Source of the DNA: Chondrosia reniformis
Taxonomy: Eukaryota > Porifera > Demospongiae > Chondrillida > Chondrillidae
Assembly: GCA_947172415.1 (NCBI GenBank)
Contig: OX359201.1
Coordinates: 2,604,001 to 2,668,000, forward strand
Direction of reading: 5' to 3'
Length of the DNA stretch: 64,000 bases
In this document: positions 1-11,873 of the stretch, piece after piece
Layout of the letters: each line of letters begins with the position of its first letter
How positions within the stretch are numbered: the stretch's first letter is position 1
Program-made: the position numbers and the translations under genes
The notes under the pieces: model-generated
What the model was told of the DNA's origin: nothing
Databases searched by the model: none
The model's input: only the letters and a program-made list of their open reading frames with translations

Positions 1-3000
1 CTATTACATTCAACAAGTACATACAACTAGTACATAAAACTAGTACATACAACTAGGACCACAACTAGTACATAGAACTACTACATACAATTTGTACAAA
101 TAACCAAGACATAAACATATAACTAGAACCTATTTCTAGTACATTCAACTAGACTACATAAAGTTAGTACATACAACAAGTGAACACAACTAGTACATAG
201 AACTTGTACATACAACTAGTACATACAACTATTACTTATACATACAACTCGTTACTAGTACATACAACTAGTACATTTAACTAGTACATATAACTAGTAC
301 TTACAACTAGTATCTAATACATAAAACTAGTACATACAACTAGGACATATAACCAGTACATACACAAATAAATAGTACTTATAACTAGTATATGCAACAA
401 GATAACATACAACTACAAAACTAGTAGATACAAATAGTACAAACAACTGGTAAGTGGTGCATACAACTATTGCACACAACTGATAAATTAATTGGTACAT
501 ATAACAATATTACATACAACTAGTACATACAACTAGCACATACAACTAGCACATACAACTAGTACATGTAACTATTACATACAACTAGTACATGCAACTA
601 CTACCTATACATACAACTAGTTACTAGTAAATACAACTAGTACATACCCTAGTACATACAACTATTAACTACAACTAGTAAACATAACTAGTACTTAAAC
701 AATTACACACAATTAGTACGTACAATTAGTACATATAACTAATACATACCACAAGTATATACAACTTGTATCTAGTACATAATACTAGAACATATAACTA
801 GTACATACAACAATTACACATTACTAGTGGATACAACTAGTACATATAACAACATACAACTAATACATACAACTATATAGGACATACGGATAGTTACTAG
901 TGTACATACAACTAGTACATTAGGATAGTTACTAGTACATACAACTAGTACATACAATTAGTACAAACAACTATTACATACCACTTGTACATATAACTAG
1001 AATATACAACTAATACTAACGACTCGTTCATACAACTAGTACATACAACTAGTACATAACTTGTTCATATAACTAGTACATACATCTAGTACAAACAACT
1101 GGTATATAAAACTAGAAAATACAAGTAGTAAATATAACTGGGACATACACATATGACTAGTGAATAGCAATTGTACATACATCTAATACATACAACTAAT
1201 ACATAGAACTAGTTCATACAACTAGTACATGCAACAAGTACATAACTAGGACATATAACTTGAAGACAAAACTAGTACATAGAAATAGTACATACAACTA
1301 GTATATAGAAAGTGTACATACAACTAGTTCAAACAACCAGTAAATACAACTTGTACATACAACTGGAACATACAACTACTACATACAAATAGTAAATCCA
1401 ACTAGTACTTACAAGTTGTACATATAACTAGGATATACCCATATTACTAGAACATACACATAAAACTAGCACATAGAAATAGTACATACAACTAGTACAT
1501 ACAACCAGTACATGCAACTAGTACATCCAACTAGTACTTACAAGTAGTACATATAACTAGGACATACACATATAACTAGAACATACACATATAGCTAGTA
1601 CATAATAATGTACAAACCACTAGTACAAACAGAAAGGTCATACTATTAGTACATAGAACTAGTACATACAACTAGTACATAAAACTAGTACATACAACTA
1701 GTACATACAACTAGTACATACAACTAATACAGACAACTAGTATATACAACTAGTCCATACAACTAGCACATACAACTAGGACATACAACTAATACATACA
1801 ACTAGTTAATACAACTAGTACATAACTAAGACATATAACTAGAACACCCAACTAGTACATTGTAAGAGTACATACAACTAGTACATACAACCAGTACATG
1901 CAACTAGTACATCCAACTAGTACTTACAAGTAGTACATATAACTAGGACATACACATATAACTAGAACATACACATATAGCTAGTACATAATAATGTACA
2001 AACCACTAGTACAAACAGAAAGGTCATACTATTAGTACATAGAACTAGTACATACAACTAGTACATAAAACTAGTACATACAACTAGTACATACAACTAG
2101 TACATACAACTAATACAGACAACTAGTATATACAACTAGTCCATACAACTAGCACATACAACTAGGACATACAACTAATACATACAACTAGTTAATACAA
2201 CTAGTACATAACTAAGACATATAACTAGAACACCCAACTAGTACATTGTAAGAGTACATACAACTTGTAAATACAACTGGTAAATGCAGCAGGTACTAGT
2301 ACATGCAACTAGTAATTACAAGTAGTACATATAACCAGGACATACACATATAACTAGAACACAGAAATGATACAAACAACTAGTACATACAACTAATGCA
2401 TACAACTAGTGCATACAACTAGTTCATACATTTAGTACATAGAATTAGTACATACAACTAGTTCATACATTTAGTATATAGAACTAGTACTTAACTAGTA
2501 CATATAACCAGTCCATACAACTAGTACATACAACTAGTACATACAACTATTACAAAAAACTAGTACCTACAACTAGTCCATACAACTAGTATATACATAC
2601 AACTAGTATATACAACTAATACACCCAACTAGTACATACCACTAATACATGCAACTAGTACATACAACTAGAACACACAACTATTACATAAAACTAGTAC
2701 ATATAAGTGGTACCTACAACTAATACTTACAACTAGTATATACAACTAGAACATACAAGTAGAAAATATAAGTGGGACATGCATATATAACTAGAACATA
2801 CACCTATAACTAGTACATAGCAATAGTACATACAACTAATACATACCAATACTACATACAACTATTACATGCAACTAGTTCATAAATCTAGTACATAACT
2901 AGGATATATAACTAATACACACAACTAGTACATAGAAATATTACATACAACTAGTACATTGAAAGAGTACATACAACTTGTACATACAACTAGTAAATGG

Positions 3001-3397
3001 AACAATTACATACAACTAGTACACACAAATCGTACATACAACTAGTTCATACAACCAGTAAATACAACTTGTACATACAACTGGGACATGCAACTAGTAC
3101 ATACAACTAGTAAATCTAACTAGTACTTACAAGTTGTACATATAATTAAGACATACACATATAATAAGAACATACACATATAACTAGAACTTAGAAATAG
3201 TACATACATATAGTACATACCCCTAGTACATACATATAGTACATACAACTAGTACATACAACTGGTACATGTAACTAAAACATACCCAGGTAACTAGAAC
3301 ATAAAAATAGTACATACAACTAGTACATACAATTAGTATGTACAACTAATACATACAAATAGTTCATACAAGTAGTACATACATCTAGTACATACAG
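1..3397. repeat. 13-bp tandem array, ACTAGTACATACA orientation (segment 1)
   Basis: Continuous, diverged copies of a 13-bp unit, consensus ACTAGTACATACA on the top strand. The unit contains the palindrome ACTAGT. Units are often mutated, and variant units (ACATATAACTAG, TAGAACATACACATAT) recur at intervals as higher-order landmarks. No ORF of note. The same array resumes at 6396 in the same orientation, so the element at 3400-6393 is an insertion into it. Confidence 0.97.
1481..2252. repeat. 386-bp tandem duplication inside the array
   Basis: Positions 1481-1866 are repeated at 1867-2252 with a constant offset of 386 bp. The offset was checked at three landmarks: 1501/1887, 1601/1987 and 1841/2227. 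By eye the two copies are identical, including rare variants such as CAGAAAGGTCATACT, although neighbouring 13-bp units are heavily diverged. This marks a recent large slippage or unequal-exchange event. Confidence 0.93.
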
Positions 3398-3399
3398 TA

Positions 3400-3420
3400 C
3401 TGATTAAAGATACGTAGCCA
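3400..3420 (+). repeat. Left terminal inverted repeat of the Tc1/mariner element
   Basis: Reads CTGATTAAAGATACGTAGCC and one further base; pairs with 6373-6393 with a single mismatch. Preceded by the TA target duplication at 3398-3399. Confidence 0.92.
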
Positions 3421-3855
3421 TATTATGTGAATGTGAATGGAGCGTAGAATACTGCTTGTGCGATTTAGAAGTGTTACTCATGCGAGTAAAAATTCTGACG
3501 TGTTAACTAACAACTATTTGTAAGCGAAAATCGTATGTTAGGTGTGATCTTGGAGAGCGAAACGAAAGCGAAGACATGTCTACCCCCTTATCTGGCTATT
3601 TATGACAGTGCATTGTTAGTTTGTGGATGCAAGGACAGAGTATCTCCTCCATCGTCAGGATTCTACCCACGGAAGGAAAAGACACGACTCGAACAACTGT
3701 AAGAAAGTGAATCTTCTGCTGGAAGGAGCAGAATTGCCTAGAAGACAAGCCATGATGTAGATGAGCTTCAAAAATAAGCAGTGAAATTGCAGAATACTTG
3801 AGCCAAACAGCTTGAGGAAGATGACGAGCTGTCCTCTGTCGAACTGCAACGCCTG

Positions 3856-4593
3856 GTGACACGAAAATTCGCTATCGAAAGCAGTCCTCCTACTATACGA
3901 AGGTATCTGCGCACATCCTTGCAATGGACTGTTGTAAGAACACGATTTGGGCCAATGATTTCTGAGAAGAACCAGAGCAAACGTGTAGAATTTGCAAGGA
4001 TGTGCATAGACACTAATGACGACTTTGAAAACATCATATGGACAGACGAATCTTCAGTTCAATTGATAAGACACAGCCAAACAATGCGGGTGAAGGATGG
4101 AAGGGAAAGGCAATTGAAGCCACAGGCCAAGCACACACTCAAAGTTCATGTTTGGGCAGGCATTTCTAAAAGAGGAGCTACAAAGATTTGCATCTTTGAT
4201 CAGACAATGGATGCTCCACTTTACATTGGGATATTACGTGACTTTCTCTTGCCATTTGTTGAAGAGACGTTTCAGGGCTCCAGATATCACTTCATGTAGG
4301 ACAATGATCCTAGGCATACGAGTAAGAAGGCAAAAGAATTTTATGAGCAAGAAGGAATTAATTGGTGGCCCACCCCAGCAAGCAGGGCTGACATTAACCC
4401 AATCGAACGAGTGTGGAGGGAATAAAAGTACTACATTGTTCAGCATGTAAAGCCTTTGTCGAAGAAAGAGCTAGTAGAGGGAATCTGCCTCTTCTGGAAA
4501 GAAAGAATGACATCAGCAAAGTGTGCCAGGTACATTGCTCATACCCATGATGTCCTACCAAAGATAATTGAGACAGAAAATACAGGAGAGTGA
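3856..4593 (+). pseudogene. Tc1/mariner DD34E transposase, broken
   Basis: Encodes the DDE catalytic domain of a Tc1-type transposase, which would cut and paste the element through its terminal repeats. The first catalytic Asp is in IIWTDESS; the second begins DNDPRHTSKKAK; the Glu is in INPIERVW. There are 34 residues between second Asp and Glu, giving DD34E. The frame runs from ATG 3856 to TGA 4591-4593, but TAG at 4297-4299 sits immediately before the DNDP motif, probably an old CAG codon, and TAA at 4423-4425 follows the catalytic WRE. An N-terminal helix-turn-helix-like stretch (QGQSISSIVRIL) is readable at about 3628-3665, separated from the catalytic frame by a stop and frameshift. The copy cannot make active transposase. 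Confidence 0.88.
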
Positions 4594-4773
4594 CTGACTG
4601 AACTGGTTTACCATGTAGCTATTACTATTATATATACTATTTTCTGTATCTTATCATTTTTATTTTTTATAATGTCACAGTCTGTATACTGTTTATCATC
4701 ATAATATTATGCATGAATATGGAAAATAATACAGGATATTGATAAAGAGCTCAGAGGACAAATAGAATTGGTC

Positions 4774-6231
4774 CTAAAATAATGTAGCTACTGTATTTTT
4801 GGAACAATTTAACTGCCTACAGCTGCTGTCAATTGCAATCCTATATGTTTTCCAGTGGTTTTCTTCTTTCTCCCCTTGCCTGACTGGGTAGATTGAGAAG
4901 ATAGCATCCTTGACTGCCTGCATACGCGGTGGTGAGAGTTTCTTCTTTTTGTATCTGTGGTCTCCAGTGCAGTTAGAAGTTGCTCTCTCCTTTCTCGAAT
5001 AACTTCATTTGATGAGTTGCACAGCCAAATTTGCTTTCGAGTTGGCCTTTTGATAGCACCTCTTTTCTAATTATTAATAGTGGACCACAGTCATAATCTT
5101 CAAAGACGGATTTGAAATCAACCCAGTCCCTCTCTACCTCTGCTTCTACCTCTATCTCTGATTCTGCCTCTGCTTCCACACTTGATTCCTTTCCAGCACA
5201 ACAACAGTAGGGGTCTTTGGTTTAGGTGGGTTGGCATTTGGGAAAGGTGAGCGGAGGTAATGAGGAGCTGGTGTGGGGTAGTGATGTATAGTAGGGGGTG
5301 GATAGTAGTGTGGTGTAGGAGGGGAGGAATAGTAGTGTGGTGTAGGAGGGGAGGAATAGTAGTGTCGTGCAGGAGGGGAGGAACAGTAGTGTGATGGAAA
5401 AGGAGAGGAATAGTAGTGTGGTGCAGGATAGTAATGAGGAAGAGGATGTGTGTGTAGTGCTGGAGGGTGTGGATAGTAGTGAGGAGTAGGAGGTGCATGG
5501 ACATAGGCACGGGCATGATTAGCAGGAGGGGGATGGGCATAATCTGTAGGAGGTGTGGGCGTTTGTGATGTGCAGGAGTATGCAGTGCAGAAGTGTGACA
5601 ATTGGTTGGTGGTGTATCAGACAGGGGTGAGGGAGGACTCAGAGAGTGATTGGAGGAAGGACTCAGAGAGCGATTGGAGGGAGTGAGGTGTGAATAAGCA
5701 AGTACAGAAGGAACAGCTGGGGAAGGTAAGGGGCGACCAGGGAGAGCAGGTTCTTGAGTGTTGGTTACATCTCTCAGGGGAGTAGCAGTATCACCAACTG
5801 TAGAATCCTCAATCTCTTCATCAATGCCATCTTCTTTGCACTGAATGTCCTCACAACCAGAAGAAGGGGATCCACTTCCTAGCCAAAGTGTCTTTTTGTT
5901 GAAGAAGGCAAGGGTAGAAAAGGAAAATGAAAATTATTAGCTTTGAGTCTATGATAATATACGTTGCGTGTACCTTCTCTGCTGTCTTCTTCTCTTTCGG
6001 ACCTTTTCCTTTGTCCTGTCGATTGCGCGGTGCGTTTTTCTTGGAGGCGTCCAGTCCAGAAGGTTGACAACCATGCAGCGGTAGAGTCGTGTGTTCAGCT
6101 TCACGACAATCTCTTTCCCCACCGCGACCTTTCCACGCTACCCAATGATGTGTTTAACGTTAACGCGGTGGATCTTCCGGCATCCTCGACTCTAGCCACT
6201 TCACTGAGATCTCGTTGGCTTTCCTTGGCAT
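4774..6231 (-). pseudogene. Antisense accessory gene with C-terminal BEN-like domain, frame-broken
   Basis: On the minus strand, long open stretches in changing frames read as one degenerate protein. From ATG 6231 the N-terminus reads ISVKWLESRMPEDPP. After stops and a frame change, KEIVVKLNTRLYRCMVVNLL follows, then a basic tail. A possible small intron lies at about 5893-5969. An acidic and Ser/Pro-rich linker follows (about 5600-5880), then a P/Y/H-rich repeat (about 5230-5560), then DWVDFKSVFEDYD. The last segment (about 4800-4980, stop TAG 4774-4776) contains SNCTGDHRYKKKKLSPPRM, KDAIFSIYPV and WKTYRIAIDSSCRQ, which I match to the C-terminal half of the BEN domain. BEN domains bind DNA or chromatin proteins. 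At least two frameshifts break it. The Tudor- or PWWP-like look of the N-terminus is inference only. Confidence 0.55.
5230..5500. repeat. G-rich/C-rich low-complexity coding repeat
   Basis: Tandem units based on GTAGGAGGGGAGGAATAGTA (top strand), which on the minus strand encode PHYYSSPP-type repeats in the linker of the BEN-like gene. Because the repeat is open in two frames, long ORFs here are poor evidence for which frame is real. Confidence 0.8.
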
Positions 6232-6303
6232 CTTAATTCGTTCCGAAAGGTACAATTTTCTTTTGTTTCGCAGGTTTGTTGTTACAAATAAGTGTTAATA
6301 TGC

Positions 6304-6339
6304 GTGTACATTTTTACTCGCACGAGTAAAAATGTACAC
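6304..6339. repeat. Perfect 17-bp palindrome near right TIR
   Basis: GTGTACATTTTTACTCG at 6304-6320 is exactly inverted at 6323-6339 with a 2-nt spacer. A related half-site (ACTCATGCGAGTAAAAAT) lies inside the left end near 3477-3494, so the motif could be a subterminal transposase-binding region. That role is inference. Confidence 0.85.
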
Positions 6340-6372
6340 ACACGAACCACAGGCACACTACATACGATTTGC

Positions 6373-6393
6373 TGGCTACGTATTTTTAATCAG
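6373..6393 (-). repeat. Right terminal inverted repeat of the Tc1/mariner element
   Basis: Inverse of the left repeat (reads TGGCTACGTATTTTTAATCA and G), followed by the TA duplication at 6394-6395 and then array sequence. Confidence 0.92.
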
Positions 6394-9300
6394 TACAGTA
6401 GAAATAGTACATACTACCAGTACATTCAACTTGTATACACAACTATTACAAACAACTAGTACATACAGCTAGTATATCCAACTAGTACATCCAACTAGTA
6501 ATACATACAAATAGTACATACAACTGCTACATAGAAAGAGTACATACAACTAGTACATGCAACTAGTACATACAACTATTTTGTTCATCTAGTACCCACA
6601 ATTAGAACATACAAGAAATACATTAAAGTACCATATACAACTAGTTCATAGACCTGAAATATACAACTAGTACAAAACTAGTTCATATAACGAGTACACA
6701 CAACTATTACATACTAATAGTTCATACAACTTGTATATACAACTAATACATACAACTAGTACATACAACAAGTACATATAACTAGTACACACAAGTAGTA
6801 CATATCACTAGGGCATACATATATAATTAAAACATTTACATATAACTAGCACATAGAAAGAGTACATACAATTAGTACACACAACTAGTAAATACAACTA
6901 GTACATACAAATAGTACACAAATAGTACATACAACTATTACATAAAACTAGTACATACAAACTAGTTCATGCAACTAGTACATGCAACTAGAAAATAGAA
7001 ATAGTTCTTGCAACTAGTTCATAAAACTAGTACATACAACTTGTACATATAACTATAACTGACACATGTCACTAATGCCCACAAATAGTACATATAGGTA
7101 ATACATACAGCTAGTACAAACAACTAGTTCAAACAGCTAGGACAAACAAAACTAGTACATACACCTGGTGCATACAAGTAGTACAAATCCCTAGGACATA
7201 CACATATAACTAGAACATAGAAAAATAACTAGAACATAGTACATACAACTAGTGCATAAAACCTTTACAGCCGAGGAGTACATACAGCTAGAATATACAA
7301 CTAACATTAACAACTCGTTCATACAACTGGTACATACAAATTGTACATGACTTGTACATATAACTAGAATATTCAGCTAGTATACAAGTAGTAGATAGAA
7401 ATAGTACATTCAACTAGTACATATTACTAGGATATACACATATAACTAGAACATACATATATAATGAGAACAAAGAAATAGTACTTACAACTAGTACATA
7501 CAACAAGTACCTACATATAGTATATATACCCAGTACATACAACTAGTACATACAACTAGTACATACAACGAGTACAAAGAACTAGTACATTAAACTACTA
7601 CAAACAAGTAGTCCATACTACTAGTTTATACCACCAGTATATACAACATCTAAATACAACTATTACATACAATCAGTACATAAAGCTAGTACATACAACG
7701 AGTTCATGCAAGAAGTACCAATCACTAGGAAATACACATATAACTACAAGATACACATAGTGCTAGAACATAGAAATATATAGTACAAACAACTAATACA
7801 AACAACTAGTACATACATATATTACATACAACTAGGACATACAACTAGTACATACAATTTGTATATACAACTAGTACATACAACTAGAACATAGAACTAG
7901 TAAATACAACTAGTACATATAACTATAACATACACAGGTAGCTAGAGCATATAAATAGTACATAAAACTAGTACATACAACTAGTACATACAACTTGTAC
8001 ATAAAACTTGTTCATATAACAAGAACATACAATTAATATTAGCAACTCGTTCAAAGAGGTAATACCTACAAGTAGTACATAACTTGTACTTTTACGTAGT
8101 ACATACAACTAGTACATACAACTAGTAAATACAAGTAGTACATACAAAAATACATACAACTAGTTCATACAACTAGTACATACAACTAGTACTTGGAAAT
8201 AGTTCATACTACTTGTTCATACAACTACAAATACAACTAGTATACACAACTAGTTCATACAATTAGTACCTACAACTATTACATACAACTAGTACATACC
8301 ACTAGTACATACAACAAGTACTTATAACTAGTACACACAAGTAGTACACATCACTAGGACATATAACTAACACATTCATATATAACTAGCACATAGAAAG
8401 AGTACATATAATAAGTATATACAATTGGTAAATACAACTAGTACATACAAATAGTACACAAATAGTACATACCACTAGTTCATTCAACTAGTTCATAAAA
8501 TTAGTATATTCCACTAGTACATACAGCTATTACATAAAACTAGTACATACAACTAGTTCATACAACTAGAACATGCAACTAGTAAATAGAACTGGTTCTT
8601 ACAACTAGTACATACAACTAGTACATACAACTTGTTTAGACAGCTAGGACATACACTAGTACATAACTAGTACATAAAACTAGTTCATACAACTGGTACA
8701 TACAAGTAGTATGTATAACTAGGACATACACATATAATCAGAACACTACACATATAACTAGAACATAGAAATAGTACCTACAACTAGTACAAGAAATTTG
8801 TACAGACGAGGAGTACATACAACTAGAACATACAACTAATACTAACAAGTTGTTCATACAACTAGTACATACAAATACTACATGACTTGTACATACAACT
8901 AGTACATTCAACTAGTACATATCATTCAGTCATACACATATAACTAGAACATAAAAATTGTACCTACAACTCTAACATACAACTAGTACATACAACTAGT
9001 TCATACAACTAGTACATAAATCTAGTGCATACAACTGGTACAAACAACTGGTACATAAAAGCTAGTACAAACAACTTGTGCATACAACTATTTCGTAGAA
9101 CTAGTACACACAATTAGAACATACAATTAATATATACAACTAGTACATACACGTAGTTCATACAACTAGTACATACAAATAGTACATAACTAGTACATAC
9201 AACTAGAACATACAACTAGTAAATTAAACTAGTTAATTCACCTAGTACATAAAACTAGTTCATACAACCATTACATACAACTAGTAAATACTACAGTTCT

Positions 9301-10060
9301 TACAAGTAGAACATACATCTTGTACATACAACTAGCACATATAACTAGTACATAAAACTAGTACATACCACTTTTTCGTTCATCTAGTACACACAATTAG
9401 AACAATACAATTAATACATACAACTAGTACACACAACTAATTCATACACCTAGTACATACAACTAGTTTATAACTAGTTCATATAACTAGTAAAAACAAC
9501 TAGTACATACAATTAGTACACACAATTGGTACATTCAACTAGTAAATACAAATAATACATACAACTAGTTCATACAACTAGTACAAACAACTAGTACATA
9601 GAAATAGTTCATACTACTTGTTCTTACAACTAGAAAATACAACTAGTATACACAACTAGTTCATACAACTTGAACTTACAACTATTACATATAACTAGTA
9701 CATACAACTAGTACATAAAACTAGTGCATACAACTGGTACATACAACAGGTACATACACCTAGTACAAACAACTAGTGCATACAACTATTTCGTAGAACT
9801 AGTACACCCAATTAGAACATACAATTAATATATACAACTAGCACATACAAGTAGTATATAACTAGTACATAGAACTAGAAAATACACCCATTACATTCAA
9901 CTAGTTAATTCAACTAGTACCAGTTCATACAACCATTACATCCAACTAGTAAATACTACAGTTCTTACAAGTAAAACATACATCTGGTACATACAACTGG
10001 TACATATAACAAGTACATACAACTATTTTGTTCATCTAGTACTCACAATGAAAACAATAC
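6394..10060. repeat. 13-bp tandem array, ACTAGTACATACA orientation (segment 2)
   Basis: Continuation of segment 1 after the Tc1/mariner insertion, same orientation, same unit and same level of divergence. Ends against the truncated Rep region of the Helitron-like element at about 10,060. Confidence 0.97.
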
Positions 10061-10079
10061 AATAAACACAATTCTTCAA

Positions 10080-10825
10080 TCAAGTCAATAAAATATGACA
10101 GATCAGATGACAGTTTGATATGACAGATATGTACCGATCAATGTACTGTGGGGCAATCTGCCTTCCAACTGTTGTGTCTAGGTTGGGAGCATCCTTTATC
10201 CACCACATAGAATGGACATGTGGGGAACCCCTCAACTGAAATTCAATTCTCCAAAAGTAAGCAACCACCTCGCCAATGGGTTGTCCAGATCCTTTAATGA
10301 CCTCCCTGACAAAGGACTGAAAACGATGGGCAAAATGCCTAGCTGTAACCATCGGATTGGACCTCATAAGGTTTCCTTTTCACTGGATGACAGGTTAGTA
10401 GCTTCATCCTCTGAGAGATTTTGACCCCCAGTTTTGCTTAGAATTATCATTAAGTCTACCCAGTTATTATCATCAGCACTCAGTGTAATAAAGAATGTGG
10501 GAAGACCAAGAGTGCGAAACATAGCAAACAATTGGATCTTAACTGAGTTCCAATAAGCTTGCGTACCACGAATGTCTTTCATGAAACTGTAACAGTTTTC
10601 ACGTAATTCAGAATTGTCATCCAATGGTCCTCTAAGCAATCCGGCTGTGAGTGAGTGCTTATCGTCAGTTTCATTGTCAGTCTTATTATCAAAGTGTCTT
10701 GCTCTGAAATACCGCATTCTCATAGCGATGGAAATGCTGCTCTGCAACTTCAATGCTTCCACAGTGTTGCATGCCCAAAAGATGTATGAAGGATGACAAG
10801 CCCATCTTGTATCAGCACTCAGCAA
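10080..10825 (-). pseudogene. Helitron-like Rep (HUH) N-terminal region, truncated
   Basis: Two overlapping minus-strand frames (10,825-10,364 and 10,367-10,080) join by a one-base frameshift at ETL/MRSNP into a Helitron_like_N-type domain. Recognisable parts are YSFMKDIRGTQAYW, LPTFFITLSADDNNW and RGSPHVHSMWW. The HVH at 10,212-10,220 is the metal-binding HUH pair of rolling-circle Rep proteins. The protein breaks off shortly after APQYIDRYIS, so the catalytic tyrosine region and everything up to the helicase are absent. It would have nicked single-stranded DNA during rolling-circle transposition. Confidence 0.8.
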
Positions 10826-11873
10826 TCTCGCTTGGAAATACTGTAGAGGTGAAACATTGGTCTCTCTGATTTTACAAAAGCTTTTTTACCATCAGGATAT
10901 AAAGTTGGAAAAGCCATTGCTTCAAGATCATCCCGATCCTCAAATATGCTCAATGGTGTAGCTGTTATTCTTTGTAACTTATGAACCTGGTGTTCAATTG
11001 ATTTACTTTCTTGTAGCAATTCAACAGCAACTACATTAGGCTGGAGAGCATCCAACCTGACAATTCCAGTTTCATCCATTTCAAGATTTTCTTCTTGGCA
11101 GCCGTTCTCACCTTTGGTGACTTCTTCACCATCAACGAACATACCTTCTGATATATTGCTGATGGAGACATCTCTATACAAGGGGTTATGCTGCTTTAGC
11201 CATTGCAGTGCTTGCATAACTCTAGAGTACCGAAAGCAATGGTAAGGTTTGTCGGCCATTACTTTTGTCTTCACTTTCTGGTGACTGTGGCTGCTGACTG
11301 TAAACAATATCTTCCCCATTAGGTAGACGGGGGAGTTCCGAAATGACCGAGTCAACATTTCAAGGAAAGTTAATCACTTGCCCTCTGACAGCCCTTTGTC
11401 CACCACTTGGTAATATCACCATTTTCATGAAAACAGTGGCCTTTGAAATCAGACGTTGCTCCAATGAATTTAATCCCATTAACACTGAAGGGATGTCCAC
11501 CACTTTCATTTTATTAAACTGAGACACTGCTGGATGTTTTTTTCTTTGTAACAAACTCTTGCACCTGTTACAAAACCAAACAGTTTTAATATTATCTTGA
11601 ATTGATTCATTTATTGTAGAAAGTAACTCAACTGCAACATCCAAGCTAAATGTCGTACCCAACTGTCCATAGCACGACTTTCCACATGAATAACATTCAT
11701 GGGTAGGCCTTTCCAGAATTACCTATTCAAACTTTTGCATATTATTTCTCAATTTTTTGCCTTGATTAGAAGGAAATGCAATCTGAAGTGTTGGTACTGT
11801 AACAATAGATTCTGATACTGTCAAAGCAATAACATCTGCATCCTCTTCCATGTCTTTCTCTTCAGACATTTGG
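10819..11873 (-). pseudogene. DUF6570-like region of the Helitron-like polyprotein
   Basis: Minus-strand frames carry a Cys-rich start (HECYSCGKSCYG at about 11,700, then WFCNRCKSLL). These are followed by PSVLMGLNSLEQRLISKA and ILPSGGQRAVRGQVINFP, then SVISELPRLPNGEDIVY and ADKPYHCFRYSRVMQALQWL. This succession matches what I know as the DUF6570 region that precedes Rep in many animal Helitrons; its function is unknown. In-frame stops interrupt it (a TAG after MQKFE near 11,724 and TGA near 11,350), and a frameshift falls near 11,230-11,290. Next to it downstream is the Rep region. Confidence 0.65.

Larger units (their letters stand above)
3400..6393 (+). mobile_element. Tc1/mariner-like DNA transposon, 2994 bp
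   Basis: Terminal inverted repeats of 21 bp with one mismatch (start CTGATTAAAGATACG) are flanked on both sides by TA (3398-3399 and 6394-6395), the target duplication typical of the Tc1/mariner superfamily. The 13-bp array runs into both ends and would be continuous without the element. Inside are a plus-strand transposase pseudogene in the left third and a minus-strand coding region in the right half that ends in a BEN-like domain. About 3 kb and two genes is larger than the usual single-gene Tc1 or mariner element. Confidence 0.9.

Noticed and set aside
1-3397. Regularly spaced repeats resembling a CRISPR array
   Set aside because: The unit is 13 bp with no unique spacers, units are degenerate, no cas genes are present, and the context is eukaryotic.
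5118-5601. Two overlapping P/Y/H- and L/I/T-rich ORFs as separate proteins
   Set aside because: They are alternative frames of one low-complexity linker in the antisense BEN-like gene.
5964-6236. Plus-strand 90-codon ORF
   Set aside because: Starts with TTG and is the shadow of the minus-strand N-terminal coding segment.
10060-10080. A Helitron 3' terminus (CTRR with hairpin) at the Rep/array boundary
   Set aside because: No hairpin or CTRR end was seen; the boundary falls inside the Rep coding sequence and looks like a truncation.
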